Source: Bifidobacterium xylocopae (GTDB lineage Bacteria; Actinomycetota; Actinomycetes; Actinomycetales; Bifidobacteriaceae). Taken from it: 64,000 nt of DNA. The notes beneath the pieces were generated by a model. The model was given only the letters and a program-made list of their open reading frames with translations, was not told the DNA's origin and ran no database searches. Made by a program: the position numbers and the translations under genes. Below are positions 18,623 to 27,588 of the stretch, piece after piece; position 1 is the stretch's first letter, and each line of letters begins with the position of its first letter. The stretch covers positions 1 through 64,000 of the forward strand of contig NZ_PDCH01000008.1 of the NCBI RefSeq assembly GCF_003315615.1, read 5' to 3'.

Positions 18623-19870
18623 TCATACGATATAAGCCGTCCAAGCCGCCTGGGAGAAGCGTTCGGCGGCCAGTCGCCTGGCGGCGCAGACCACATGTCC
18701 TCCCACGGGTGCCAGCCGGGCCCTGGGAGCCAGATCCGGCAAGCCCTCCAGAAGTGCGGTCACCAGCTGCCGGCGGCCGAGGGCGGTCTGCGCCGAAAGG
18801 GGGTCCACACGCGAACGTGCCGAGCGTACGGCCTTGTCCCGCATCTTCTCATCGGAGACCTTGAGCACCTGGAGCATCAGATCGGCATCCATCCGGTACG
18901 AGAGCATGTCGTGGTGGAGGATGCCGCCATCCTCGCCGGGGCCGCCCGGCAGCCGCCGCTGGGCGGCCCCTCCGATCTTGCCCCGTCTGGAGGCTATGTC
19001 GTTCATGCCCGACCAGCCTACGTCGAAGCCCAGCCTGCCCAGCCCTTCGAGGAGCCACAGGTCATTCAGCCGGTAGGTGGAGGCCGTGTCCAGGCCGTCG
19101 GCGAAGGAGGCGGGCACGGTCAGGGAATAGGTGATGACGTCATCGGGCTGGGCGAACATGGCCCCTCCCCCGGTCACCCGCCGTACGACGGTGAACCCCA
19201 GCTCCCGCGCACGCTCCTGGTCCACCTCGGCCCCCAGGGATTGGAAACGGCCGATCACAACGGTCGGAGCGGTCAGATTCCAGATGCGCAGGGTCGGCGG
19301 TTGCGACCCCTCCCGCACGGCTCGGACCATGGCCAAGTCCAGGGCCACCTGCTCGGCCGGCGGCCTGGGTTCGTCCACGCTGACCCGCAAGGGCAGGTGC
19401 CCCCAGCGCCGCCGCCACTCGGACAGGTCTGCCACGTCAAGGTCAGCCACCCGCAACAGGTCCCCGCTGCCACCGACGGCGGGCCCCGGCCTGTCATCGG
19501 TCTCGGGGGGCTGTACACCCCCCTGGCTCAGGGCGCGCAGGAAGGCCCGGGTCATGGTAGCGGCATCCGCGCCGATCAGCCTGCCCTCGTGCGCGCTGAT
19601 GACCTGGCCCAGCTCGCGCTCGACCAGGCCTGGCTCGATCGGTGGGGCGAAACCCTCCATCCGCCGTTCGAGCCGGTCGATGACCGTGGCAGCGGCGGCG
19701 CCCCCCTCCAGAAAGAAGTCGCCATCAATCCTGCAGGACACGATCCGAACCGGCTGCGACGGTACGGTAGGTGCGGAGGGGTCGGCCGCCAGGCAGACTG
19801 TTATGGCTGCCAGCTTGCCGCCGGAGAGTTTGGCTTCACCCCTGAAGCAAGCGCAGGTTTGCTCAGGCAT
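18623..19870 (-). CDS. Lipoate-protein ligase with N-terminal accessory domain
   Basis: 415 residues. The catalytic BPL/LplA domain (about residues 150-380) shows PTVVIGRFQSLGAEVD, RRVTGGGAMF (equivalent of RRxTGGGAVxH), SGMNDIASRRGKIGGAAQRR with the catalytic-loop Lys, and HHDMLSY. The first 110 residues (GEAKLSGGKLAAITV) look like the small accessory domain that in E. coli LplA is C-terminal, so the domain order is permuted. Family knowledge: ATP-dependent transfer of lipoate to lipoyl domains. The only lipoyl protein seen nearby is GcvH (25211-25621). Ribosome site GGGGGAGG upstream of 19870. Confidence 0.82.
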   Translation of the reverse strand: MPEQTCACFRGEAKLSGGKLAAITVCLAADPSAPTVPSQPVRIVSCRIDGDFFLEGGAAAATVIDRLERRMEGFAPPIEPGLVERELGQVISAHEGRLIGADAATMTRAFLRALSQGGVQPPETDDRPGPAVGGSGDLLRVADLDVADLSEWRRRWGHLPLRVSVDEPRPPAEQVALDLAMVRAVREGSQPPTLRIWNLTAPTVVIGRFQSLGAEVDQERARELGFTVVRRVTGGGAMFAQPDDVITYSLTVPASFADGLDTASTYRLNDLWLLEGLGRLGFDVGWSGMNDIASRRGKIGGAAQRRLPGGPGEDGGILHHDMLSYRMDADLMLQVLKVSDEKMRDKAVRSARSRVDPLSAQTALGRRQLVTALLEGLPDLAPRARLAPVGGHVVCAARRLAAERFSQAAWTAYIV

Positions 19871-19894
19871 GGCATCCTCCCCCGTCCGCTCGAC

Positions 19895-21367
19895 TCACTC
19901 GGCCAGTTCCACCCCATAGGCGTCCTGGTGCCGACGCGTCCCCGGCTTGGAGCACAGGATCAGTACGCCTTCCAGGATGCCCCAGACCCAGGAGACGATG
20001 GGGCCGATGAAGAAGAAGAATGCACCCACACAGGTGATCATCAGCTGCGCCAGACCCCGGCCCGTATTGCCCAGGTAGAAGTTCTGCAGGCCAAAAGCCC
20101 CAAGGAAGATGCCCAGCAGGGCGGCGACAAGCTTGCTGTGCGCCTTCACCTGTCCGCCGGCCGGAGCAGGGTTCCCCTGGTTCATCGGCGGCGCCGGCTG
20201 CTGATAGGCCGGCTGGCCGTTCCGTCCCATCACCGGCTGGGTGCCAGGAGTCTGGGCCATGCCGGGGCCCGGGTAGGGCATCTGGGGTTGCGGCCGCCAA
20301 CCAGCGTCGGCGGGATTCTGATCCGGATAACCCTGTGCCGGGCCGGCGGGCGCCGACGGCTGCCAGCCGGGTCCGGCCGATCCGGTCGAATCAGGGCCCG
20401 GGACACCGGGTCCCGTCGGTGCGGCGGGATTGGCCCAGGACTGTGGACCGGTCGAATAGCCGGTCTGCGGAGCCGGCATGGGGGCGGCGAACGACTCGCC
20501 CTGTGGAGGCGCATAGGACTGTGCCTGAGCCGGATAGGCCCCGTAACCACCTGCCGGACCGGACGAGGGCGAGGAGCCGAGCGGACCTGACGATGCACCC
20601 GGACCCATGTCCGGAATCGGGCCGGCGGACGAACCCGCAAGGTATGGATCAGGCGTGTAGGTGCCTGACACGGGGACAGGGCCCGACCCTGCGCCTGTCG
20701 CCCCCGCTGCCGATGGCAGCCAGGACTGGGCCGCAGGCTCGGGTTCAGGCCGCCAAGCGGACTGTCCAGGTTGGGTGCCCTGCGCCGCCGCACCGGACTG
20801 CCCCGGCTGAGGTGACTGAATTGGTTGTATCGACTGGCCGGCGTGCGAATCATCGGACCAGGCCGAAGCGGATGAACCCACGGCCGGCTGGTAGGCCTGG
20901 CGATCAGCGGAGCCCATTGGGCCCACCGGTGCGGACGATGCCGCGGCTGGCCGCATGGAGGGATAGGGGGCGCTGTGATAGCCGCCGGAATCGACGACCG
21001 AGGACGCATCCCCCGTGTCGAATTGGCCGCCATGAGTTGTTGGCAGGCCGAATGAGGGCGAAGGGTTTCCGGTCCTGCCGGGCTGGCCTTCGGCAGGAGC
21101 CGTGCCGGGCGCCCGCCAGTCCTGGGAGCCCGTGCCATACCCCGCGTAACCGCTGGTTCCCGGATTACCCGAAGCGTAGGGGTAAGCCGCCTTCGGATTG
21201 GCCCGTGGCTGATACCGCCCGGAACTTTCAATCCCGTTTGCGGGGCCGGAATCCCCATCCTGCCGGGCCTGCCCGCCCGTCAATGGCCCGGGTCCGGACC
21301 CTCCCGGCCCCGAGGAGACCAGCCGGCCCTCGTGCGTGCCCTTGCCGCCAGTGTGCTTCCCGCTCAT
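19895..21367 (-). CDS. TM2-domain membrane protein with long Pro/Gly/Gln-rich N-terminus
   Basis: 490 residues. About the first 400 are low-complexity (Pro, Gly, Gln, Ser, Tyr), predicted disordered and cytoplasmic. The C-terminal 80 residues form a TM2 domain: SKLVAALLGIFLGAFGLQNFYLG, then a second membrane segment (LMITCVGAFFFFIGPIVSWVWGILEG) and the tail CSKPGTRRHQDAYG. TM2 proteins of actinobacteria often have this layout; their function is not established. The start at 21367 follows AAGGTGAGCG. Its stop is 24 bp from the lipoate ligase start, so the two may be cotranscribed. Confidence 0.85.
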   Translation of the reverse strand: MSGKHTGGKGTHEGRLVSSGPGGSGPGPLTGGQARQDGDSGPANGIESSGRYQPRANPKAAYPYASGNPGTSGYAGYGTGSQDWRAPGTAPAEGQPGRTGNPSPSFGLPTTHGGQFDTGDASSVVDSGGYHSAPYPSMRPAAASSAPVGPMGSADRQAYQPAVGSSASAWSDDSHAGQSIQPIQSPQPGQSGAAAQGTQPGQSAWRPEPEPAAQSWLPSAAGATGAGSGPVPVSGTYTPDPYLAGSSAGPIPDMGPGASSGPLGSSPSSGPAGGYGAYPAQAQSYAPPQGESFAAPMPAPQTGYSTGPQSWANPAAPTGPGVPGPDSTGSAGPGWQPSAPAGPAQGYPDQNPADAGWRPQPQMPYPGPGMAQTPGTQPVMGRNGQPAYQQPAPPMNQGNPAPAGGQVKAHSKLVAALLGIFLGAFGLQNFYLGNTGRGLAQLMITCVGAFFFFIGPIVSWVWGILEGVLILCSKPGTRRHQDAYGVELAE

Positions 21368-21516
21368 CGCTCACCTTCACCTCTGCACCGCGTCGTCCAA
21401 CATCGAACCGCCGCGGATACGGCCTGAGAGCCTTGCGGCCCCGGACCTTCCCATTCTCTTCCTATGCCTCACCACTATAGCCTTCGACCTGCCGGAAATC
21501 GGCCGCTGAGCGGACC

Positions 21517-23952
21517 TCAGACCTCCTGCGGCGTCAGGATCGACAGGCAGAAGGCGTTCTCCTCCGCCAATTCCTCCCATTGCCTGTAGCGGCCCGAGAC
21601 GCCGCCGTGCCCGGCTTCGGTCTCGATTCTGACGATCGCATCCGCGCCCACCGTAGGCTCCTGCAGGCGGGCCACCCACTTCAGGGGTTCCACGTAGAGC
21701 ACCCTGGTGTCGTTCAGGGAGGTGGTGGCCAGGATCCGCGGGAAGTGGCGACTGCCGAAGCGCGCCTGGCGCTCGTCCGCGTCGGCCACGTTCTCATATG
21801 GGCTGTATGACTTCATGTACCGGTAGACCTGAGGGTCGTGCAGGGGGTCTCCCCACTCATCCCACTCGGTCACGGTCAGGGGCAGGGAGGGGTCCAGGAT
21901 CGAGGTGAGCGCATCCACGAACGGCACATCCGCTTCGATGCCCGCATAGAGCCCCGGGGCCATGTTCGCCACGGCCCCCATCAGCAGGCCGCCGGCCGAA
22001 CCGCCGTTGGCGACGGTGCGGCCCGGATCGGCCCAACCAGCCGCCTGCAAAGCCGCAGTGGCATCGATGAAGTCCTCGAACGTGTGCCTCTTGCTCAGAC
22101 GACGCCCCTGCTCATACCAGGCGCGGCCCATCTCACCGCCGCCGCGTGTATGGACGCAGGCGTAGAGCACCCCCCGGTCCAGCATGCTCAGCCGACCGAT
22201 AGAGAAACCCGGGTCCGAAGCGATCTCATAGGCCCCATAGCCGGTGATGAACAAGGGTGCTCCGGCACCCGCCCGTCCACCCGCCGGTCCGCAGGGAACC
22301 GGAGCTTCCTCCGGCGCGGAGAGCACCTCGTGGGTCAGCCCTTCGGCGGCGGCCCCATCCATGGCTGGCACCAGCCCCCTCCGCCAGACCAGGGAGACCG
22401 GGACTTTCGCACCATCCCGCGCCCGCACCCAGACCCGGCGCTCCCCATAGGCCGCCCGGTCGAAGCCTCCCAGGACCTTGGCCCGTTTGAGCAGGCGGTC
22501 ACGCCCGCTGGCCGGGTCCAGTTCGCGCAATTCAGCGGGGCTGGTGTAGGAGCCCAGGGAGTAGCGCATGGTCGGTGCCTCATAGGAGGGGTTGTCGGCC
22601 GCCGCGATCGAGTACAGCCGCCCGGCTCCCCCGCCTTCCGGCAACACTTCGGTGAAACGCCAGGGCCGGCCCGCCCGATAGTCCTCCAGGGCGCGGTCAA
22701 TGGGTATGACGGCGAGGCGGAGCAGGCTGTCGGCCCGGTAACCCAGCATGGCGAAGTGCCGGTAGATCGCCACACCCTCGATGCTCAGCCCCCTGGCGCC
22801 CTGCAGAATCCCCGGATTGCACGGGTCCCGGTAGGGCCTGTCCACCGGTCCATCGAATCCGGCCGGCGCCTGCTCGCAGCCGTAGGGGCTTCCCTGTGCC
22901 AGCAAGACCCCTTCCGACAGGCTGTAAGGCGGCTGGTGGGCCGTCATGTCGATCAGCCGGACGCTGAAGTTCGGATTGTCCGCATTCCCATAGACCACGG
23001 CCAGGGGCAGGTCCCCGCCACCGCTACCGGCTCCCGCCAGGGAGGCGAAGGACACATCGTACTCGACTCCCTCCCGGCGCGGAATGAAGGGCCTGAAGTC
23101 GCCGGTGGGATTGTCCAGGGACAGGAGCAGGACCTCGCTGGTGGTCTTGGAACTGGTCCCGATCACCACCCTGGTCTCGTCAAAGCTCAGGCCCACGCCC
23201 ACCCAGAAACGCTCGTCGGTCTCCTCGAACACACGAACGTCCTGCGCCGGATCGCTGCCCACCCTGTGTCGGCACACCGCGAAAGGCCGCCATGTCTCAT
23301 CCACTTCGGTATAGAACACCCAGCGCCCGTCCGGCGTAAGGCACGGCCCGGAGGATACCTGGTCCACGCGATCGGGCAGGTCACGCCCGTCAGCCAGGTC
23401 GCGGATGCGCAGGTCGTAGCGTTCATCGCCCCGGGTATCGACACAGTACAGGAGCCATCGTCCATCCGCGGACAGGTCCAGGCCACCCAAACGGAAGAAC
23501 TCATGGCCCCTCGCCTCCCGGTTGGGGTCGAAGATGACTTCCTCCCCCGGCAGGGAGCCCGGTTCGCCCTTGGGATCGACGGCCGGCGGGTCCCAGTCGT
23601 CAGGCCCTGCGACAGGCAGCCTGCATTGGATCGCGTACTGGGAGCCTTCGCGGGTGCGCGAGAAGTACCAGTACCCGTGCAAGCGTGTCGGCACCGACAT
23701 GTCGGTCTCCTCCACCCTGGCCCGGAACTCATCGAAAAGGCGCTGCTTGAGCCCTTGGAGGGACTGGGTCCGCCACCGGTAGTAAGTATTCTGGGCATCC
23801 ACATAGGCACGAAGGTCGGGGTCGTCCTTGCGGCGCATCCACTCGTACGGATCGGTGAAGACATCGCCGTGGACCTTGCGGTCCTTGGGCTCACGTCGCG
23901 CGGACGGCGGCTGTGCTTGCGGATCTGGTGTAGCTGTCTGGCTCGTGCTCAT
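21517..23952 (-). CDS. ptrB: Oligopeptidase B-like S9A prolyl oligopeptidase
   Basis: 811 residues. An N-terminal beta-propeller (PYEWMRRKDDPDLRAYVDAQN opening, repeated blades) is followed by an alpha/beta-hydrolase peptidase domain. The nucleophile elbow is GGSAGG (in VANGGSAGGLLMG), the catalytic Asp is in LNDTRVLYVEP and the His in EAGHGG. This is the arrangement of protease II, a cytosolic serine peptidase that cleaves short peptides after Arg/Lys. An inserted stretch around residues 290-340 is less typical. It starts 8 bp before the App1-like stop in minus-strand order, with no Shine-Dalgarno before its ATG, so it is probably translated by coupling. Confidence 0.9.
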   Translation of the reverse strand: MSTSQTATPDPQAQPPSARREPKDRKVHGDVFTDPYEWMRRKDDPDLRAYVDAQNTYYRWRTQSLQGLKQRLFDEFRARVEETDMSVPTRLHGYWYFSRTREGSQYAIQCRLPVAGPDDWDPPAVDPKGEPGSLPGEEVIFDPNREARGHEFFRLGGLDLSADGRWLLYCVDTRGDERYDLRIRDLADGRDLPDRVDQVSSGPCLTPDGRWVFYTEVDETWRPFAVCRHRVGSDPAQDVRVFEETDERFWVGVGLSFDETRVVIGTSSKTTSEVLLLSLDNPTGDFRPFIPRREGVEYDVSFASLAGAGSGGGDLPLAVVYGNADNPNFSVRLIDMTAHQPPYSLSEGVLLAQGSPYGCEQAPAGFDGPVDRPYRDPCNPGILQGARGLSIEGVAIYRHFAMLGYRADSLLRLAVIPIDRALEDYRAGRPWRFTEVLPEGGGAGRLYSIAAADNPSYEAPTMRYSLGSYTSPAELRELDPASGRDRLLKRAKVLGGFDRAAYGERRVWVRARDGAKVPVSLVWRRGLVPAMDGAAAEGLTHEVLSAPEEAPVPCGPAGGRAGAGAPLFITGYGAYEIASDPGFSIGRLSMLDRGVLYACVHTRGGGEMGRAWYEQGRRLSKRHTFEDFIDATAALQAAGWADPGRTVANGGSAGGLLMGAVANMAPGLYAGIEADVPFVDALTSILDPSLPLTVTEWDEWGDPLHDPQVYRYMKSYSPYENVADADERQARFGSRHFPRILATTSLNDTRVLYVEPLKWVARLQEPTVGADAIVRIETEAGHGGVSGRYRQWEELAEENAFCLSILTPQEV

Positions 23953-23959
23953 GAGCCGA

Positions 23960-25198
23960 TTATAGGCGTCGCGCCCTGCGCAGGTGCTCCAGATAGGGCA
24001 GCATGGTCTTCATCAGGTTGGCACCCGTGGTCCCATAGAAGACCGGCGCATCCATCTCCGGGGCCGGCTGCGTGCTGGTCCTCCGCCGGGAGGGCAGGCC
24101 TGACTCGCGCGGGCTCAGCTGCCGGATGCCGATGGCCAGCACCCGGCCGGGGTAGCGACGGGTCACCTCCGCGTATGTTGACGGGTCGCGCTGTCCGTCG
24201 TCGCCGAAGAGGATGAAACGCATACGGGGGAAGTCGGCCATCAGCTGCTGGATGAACTCATGCTTGTGCTGCACTGTGGTGGGCACGAAGGTCTTGGGCC
24301 TGGGGTCCAGATCGCGCAGGAGCAAGGGGCCGCTAGGGAATCCGTGGTCCTCGAGGAAATGGCGGATGGTCCGTTCCACATTCCAAGGCGATGCGGACAG
24401 GTAGAAGAAAGGCATGCCTGGGGCGAGGTCGGCGATGCGCGAGTAGAGCACGCTCATGCCCGGTACCGACGCCCGCTTGGCAGGGTTGGCCAGCAGGAGG
24501 TTGTAGGCGGCCTTGAACATACTGGGCGCCTGGGTCACCATGATGGTGTCGTCCACGTCCGAGATCACACCGATCCGTGCCGAGGATGCGAGTGTATACA
24601 GGGGTCCGGGGACAAGGGGACGGCCGGGCACATGGTAAGTGACCAGGTGGGGGCCGGGTTCCAGGCGGTGCTCGGCCACAAGGTCCAAGTAGCCGGATCG
24701 ATCCGAGCGGGCGTATTTACTGCTGAGGTTGCGGCTTGGATCGGGTGCGTCGTAGAGCTCCGAATCGCCCAGCTGCACGGTCTCAATGGGCTCGCCGTCG
24801 ATGGCTATCGTTACCCGGGTCCTGGGGGCGGGTACGGTCAGCGCGGTCCTGATTCCTCGGCCGATGGAACCGGCCGCCGCCTTGGGGGAAGCAAGGACGG
24901 TGCGGCAGATCAGACGGGAATAGCCCTCGGTGCCGTACCCCACGTAGGGGTCCACCCGCGGATACCAACCCAGATGCCGGCAGAGAACGGCCGATAACCT
25001 GGCCCAGACGTCGAATCCGGTGGTGACACCCATGCGAACCGCTTGCACCGGCAGGGGCTGTCGTTCGAAACGCTCCCTTGGGGCGGCGGCATCGAAGGAG
25101 GTGGAGACCCGCCGGGCCCGGATCGGCTTGGGCGTTCCTGCCATATGCGTGGCCCTCTGCCGCCGGCCGCCCGCCTGCCCGCTAACCTCGCTCGTCAT
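23960..25198 (-). CDS. App1-like phosphatidate phosphatase family protein (DUF2183)
   Basis: 412 residues. The HAD-type nucleophile motif DxDxT is seen as ISDVDDTIMVT, with downstream LSASPWNVERTIRHFLEDHGFPSG, and FGDDGQRDPSTYAEVTRRYPGR, all hallmarks of the DUF2183/App1 family. Yeast App1 is a Mg-dependent phosphatidate phosphatase; bacterial members are uncharacterised. The upstream beta-rich domain (about residues 90-200) is also family-typical. No signal peptide is seen. It lies between gcvH (12 bp upstream) and the oligopeptidase gene (8 bp downstream), suggesting one transcript. Confidence 0.85.
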   Translation of the reverse strand: MTSEVSGQAGGRRQRATHMAGTPKPIRARRVSTSFDAAAPRERFERQPLPVQAVRMGVTTGFDVWARLSAVLCRHLGWYPRVDPYVGYGTEGYSRLICRTVLASPKAAAGSIGRGIRTALTVPAPRTRVTIAIDGEPIETVQLGDSELYDAPDPSRNLSSKYARSDRSGYLDLVAEHRLEPGPHLVTYHVPGRPLVPGPLYTLASSARIGVISDVDDTIMVTQAPSMFKAAYNLLLANPAKRASVPGMSVLYSRIADLAPGMPFFYLSASPWNVERTIRHFLEDHGFPSGPLLLRDLDPRPKTFVPTTVQHKHEFIQQLMADFPRMRFILFGDDGQRDPSTYAEVTRRYPGRVLAIGIRQLSPRESGLPSRRRTSTQPAPEMDAPVFYGTTGANLMKTMLPYLEHLRRARRL

Positions 25199-25210
25199 GG
25201 CCGCCCCACG

Positions 25211-25621
25211 TTACTGGGCTGCGTCGATCAACTTGGCGTATTCGTCGGCGTCCAACAGGTCGGGCTGGTCGTCATCCAGTTCGATCTTCAATATCCAACC
25301 CTCCCCGTACGGGTCGGAGTTGATCACGGCCGGATCGTCCGCGGCGGCCCTGTTCACATAGACGACCGTGCCGGCCACCGGGCAGACCAAGGGTTCCACG
25401 GCCTTGGAGGATTCCAGCTCGAGGATTTCGTCGCCGACCTGGACATGGCCGCCCGCTTCCGGCAGATCCAGGAATACGAGGTCGCCGAGCTGCTCGGCCG
25501 CGTACTCGGTCACCCCGAGCACGGCCGGGGAACCGGAGGCGTCCAGCCAGACATGGTCCTGCGAATATTGCAACTGCTCAGGCACACTCAGGCGCTCCGA
25601 GTTCTTCTGTGATGCTGTCAT
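25211..25621 (-). CDS. gcvH: Glycine cleavage system H protein (lipoyl carrier)
   Basis: 136 residues. The GcvH fold is clear: YSQDHVWLDASG, VLGVTEYAAEQLGDLVFLDLP, and the lipoylation site LESSKAVEPLVCPVAG with the modified Lys in SSKAV; the C-terminus WILKIELDD is also typical. In the complete system it carries aminomethyl groups between the P and T proteins. No gcvP, gcvT or lpd gene is in the window. Proximity of a lipoate ligase gene (18623-19870) suggests a function in lipoate attachment or relay independent of glycine cleavage. The start at 25621 follows GGAG. Confidence 0.92.
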   Translation of the reverse strand: MTASQKNSERLSVPEQLQYSQDHVWLDASGSPAVLGVTEYAAEQLGDLVFLDLPEAGGHVQVGDEILELESSKAVEPLVCPVAGTVVYVNRAAADDPAVINSDPYGEGWILKIELDDDQPDLLDADEYAKLIDAAQ

Positions 25622-25692
25622 GGCTCCAGCCTACATGGACCGGTCCGGTGGCGCCAGCCACCGACCCAGGTGCATCATCGACGTCCCGAGTT

Positions 25693-27492
25693 TCAGCGCA
25701 CCGGTGCGGTCGGCTGCGCGCCGATAACCTTTACCATGGTGCCCTTGGGGCAGTTGTCATAAATCCACTTGGCGTCCTGCTCGTACATGTTGATGCAGCC
25801 ATGGGAGCCGCGGTTGGCCGCATCCCCATGGGCGATCGCGTCATAGTTCCACAGGGCCGTATGGAAGCCCTCGGAGCCGTTGTAGTAGGAAACCCAGCGC
25901 ACGTTTGGGGAGACATAGCCCGGACCGCGCATGGTCTGCACATCATAGCGGATGTTGATGAAGAAGGTGCCCGGATCGGACTCATCCCCGTTGCGTGGCA
26001 GTCCGGAGCAGATCGGGAATGACTTGACCATGGTCGTGCCCTTGTAGGCCGTGGCGGTCTGGGTGGACAGGTTGACCTCCACCCACATATCACCGTCCGG
26101 CACGTCATAACGGGCTGTCCTGGTCTCCTCCTTGTGCTGCTCCACGTCGGCGGCGGCCTTGATCGGCGCTATCCGACCGGACTGGAGCAGGCCGAGGATC
26201 TGTGCCGCCGTGGCATCGGTATCCTTGAGCTTTACGCCGTCCTGGCCCTTCTCTGTCACAGCCACCACTTCGCCCTTGGTGTTCTTTACGTTCTTCTCGG
26301 TCACCATGTCCTTGTTGAGCTTGGCCGGCAATTCCTTGGCCGCATAGGCCTTGATCGCATCCTGGTCATACTCCAGCTCCAGCGTCCCCCGGCGCAGATC
26401 GGCCGTCGGCTTGATCCATTGAGCCACCTGCTCGGTGGGTACGGTGAACTTGTCGCCCGCCCCGTTGTCGACCACCATGGGCGTGGACAGACGCTGGTTG
26501 GCCTCGTCGGCGGCCTTGGCGGCCACATCCTGCGTAACCGGGGTTTTCACGTCCCGGTAGCCTGTGGTCACCGTCTCCTTGCCGCCGGGTTCCTGGGCGG
26601 TCCGTTCGAGGGCCCGCTTGACGGGGGCGAGGTCGGGGGCCCTGCCGTCCCTGCCGCCCTGGACGGCGAAGGTCTTCGAACCTCCGTCGAATACGATGAT
26701 CGAAGGTTGCGCCCGCTGGTCCTTGTCCACGAAGTTCCTGGTCAGGAAGTCGTTCATCTTCACTTCATCGACCCTGTACGCCAGGGGCACCGTCTGACGC
26801 TGGAAGGGGTTCACCCTGGCCAGCTGGTTGCTGGACTTGGCGGAAAGAATCGCTTCCACGGTCTTGTCCACGTTTGATGTGACACCCAGCTCCTTCAGAT
26901 TGGCATGGGCATGACCACCCTTGCCATCGGTGACGACGAGCTGTGAACCGGAAGCCTTGGCGGCCACCAGGTCCTTGAGCTGGCCTGCGTCCTTACCGGC
27001 GACGCTTTCACCGCCGAAGCGCACACCGGGAGCAGCCCGGTGCGCATAGTAGGAACGGGCACCGAAGAAGCCAGCGACCATGGCCACGATCAGTGCGGCA
27101 AGCACACATAGGACCACAATCAGCCAGAAACGCGGCCGCTTGGACCCGGCGTCCGCATGGGAACCGATTCCGTCGACTGGCGGCATATCCGAACCGTCCA
27201 TGGTCACCTGGGAAGGAACAGTCGACTGGGCGGAGGGGCCAAAGGCCGGCAGGGCCATGGTGGCGTCCGCGCCAGGCACCCCGATGACCTGAGTCTGGTC
27301 TGCGCCCGTCAGGCTCTGCGGATAGGCACCCACTGGAATCGCCGGCGCAGGGAAGGCCGCTCCGGTCAGCGGCGGCATCGACATGGTCCGCTCGCCCAGG
27401 TTCTCGGCACCTGCATATGCGTCCGCACCCCTATGGGCATCGGTGGCATCGTAGGATGGAATCCGCGCGTTACCATGCACATCGTTGACCAT
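25693..27492 (-). CDS. L,D-transpeptidase (YkuD) with membrane anchor and peptidoglycan-binding region
   Basis: 599 residues. A roughly 120-residue disordered cytoplasmic N-terminus is followed by one membrane segment (FWLIVVLCVLAALIVAMVAGFF) and then the wall-facing part, with two peptidoglycan-binding-like repeats (residues about 150-430). The C-terminal YkuD domain has the catalytic signature HGDAANRGSHGCINM with Cys as nucleophile and the upstream His. It forms 3-3 cross-links or anchors proteins to peptidoglycan. The ATG at 27492 follows AAAGGTG. A 14-nt poly-G tract lies in its promoter (see 27527-27560), which could make expression switchable. Confidence 0.92.
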   Translation of the reverse strand: MVNDVHGNARIPSYDATDAHRGADAYAGAENLGERTMSMPPLTGAAFPAPAIPVGAYPQSLTGADQTQVIGVPGADATMALPAFGPSAQSTVPSQVTMDGSDMPPVDGIGSHADAGSKRPRFWLIVVLCVLAALIVAMVAGFFGARSYYAHRAAPGVRFGGESVAGKDAGQLKDLVAAKASGSQLVVTDGKGGHAHANLKELGVTSNVDKTVEAILSAKSSNQLARVNPFQRQTVPLAYRVDEVKMNDFLTRNFVDKDQRAQPSIIVFDGGSKTFAVQGGRDGRAPDLAPVKRALERTAQEPGGKETVTTGYRDVKTPVTQDVAAKAADEANQRLSTPMVVDNGAGDKFTVPTEQVAQWIKPTADLRRGTLELEYDQDAIKAYAAKELPAKLNKDMVTEKNVKNTKGEVVAVTEKGQDGVKLKDTDATAAQILGLLQSGRIAPIKAAADVEQHKEETRTARYDVPDGDMWVEVNLSTQTATAYKGTTMVKSFPICSGLPRNGDESDPGTFFINIRYDVQTMRGPGYVSPNVRWVSYYNGSEGFHTALWNYDAIAHGDAANRGSHGCINMYEQDAKWIYDNCPKGTMVKVIGAQPTAPVR

Positions 27493-27526
27493 AGTTCACC
27501 TTTCCGTAATCTTCCCCAATTATTCA

Positions 27527-27560
27527 ACTATAAACCAAGGACCCTGCCCCCCCCCCCCCC
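27527..27560 (-). promoter_or_regulatory. Promoter of L,D-transpeptidase gene overlapped by a G14 tract
   Basis: On the minus strand TATAGT (27532-27527) is a good -10, 34 bp before the start codon. A 17-bp spacer puts the -35 at 27555-27550, which falls wholly inside an uninterrupted run of 14 G (C14 on the plus strand, 27547-27560). Tract-length change would alter the sequence and spacing around the -35. Confidence 0.6.
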
Positions 27561-27588
27561 GAAGTAGGGGAACAGGCCTGTGCCACCT

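Noticed and set aside
18695-20590. A 631-codon plus-strand frame opposite the lipoate ligase and TM2 genes
   Set aside because: Low-complexity shadow of the minus-strand coding; no motif.
21838-24216. A 792-codon plus-strand frame opposite the oligopeptidase
   Set aside because: The minus strand has all catalytic motifs of S9A peptidases in order; the plus frame shows only GC-driven openness.
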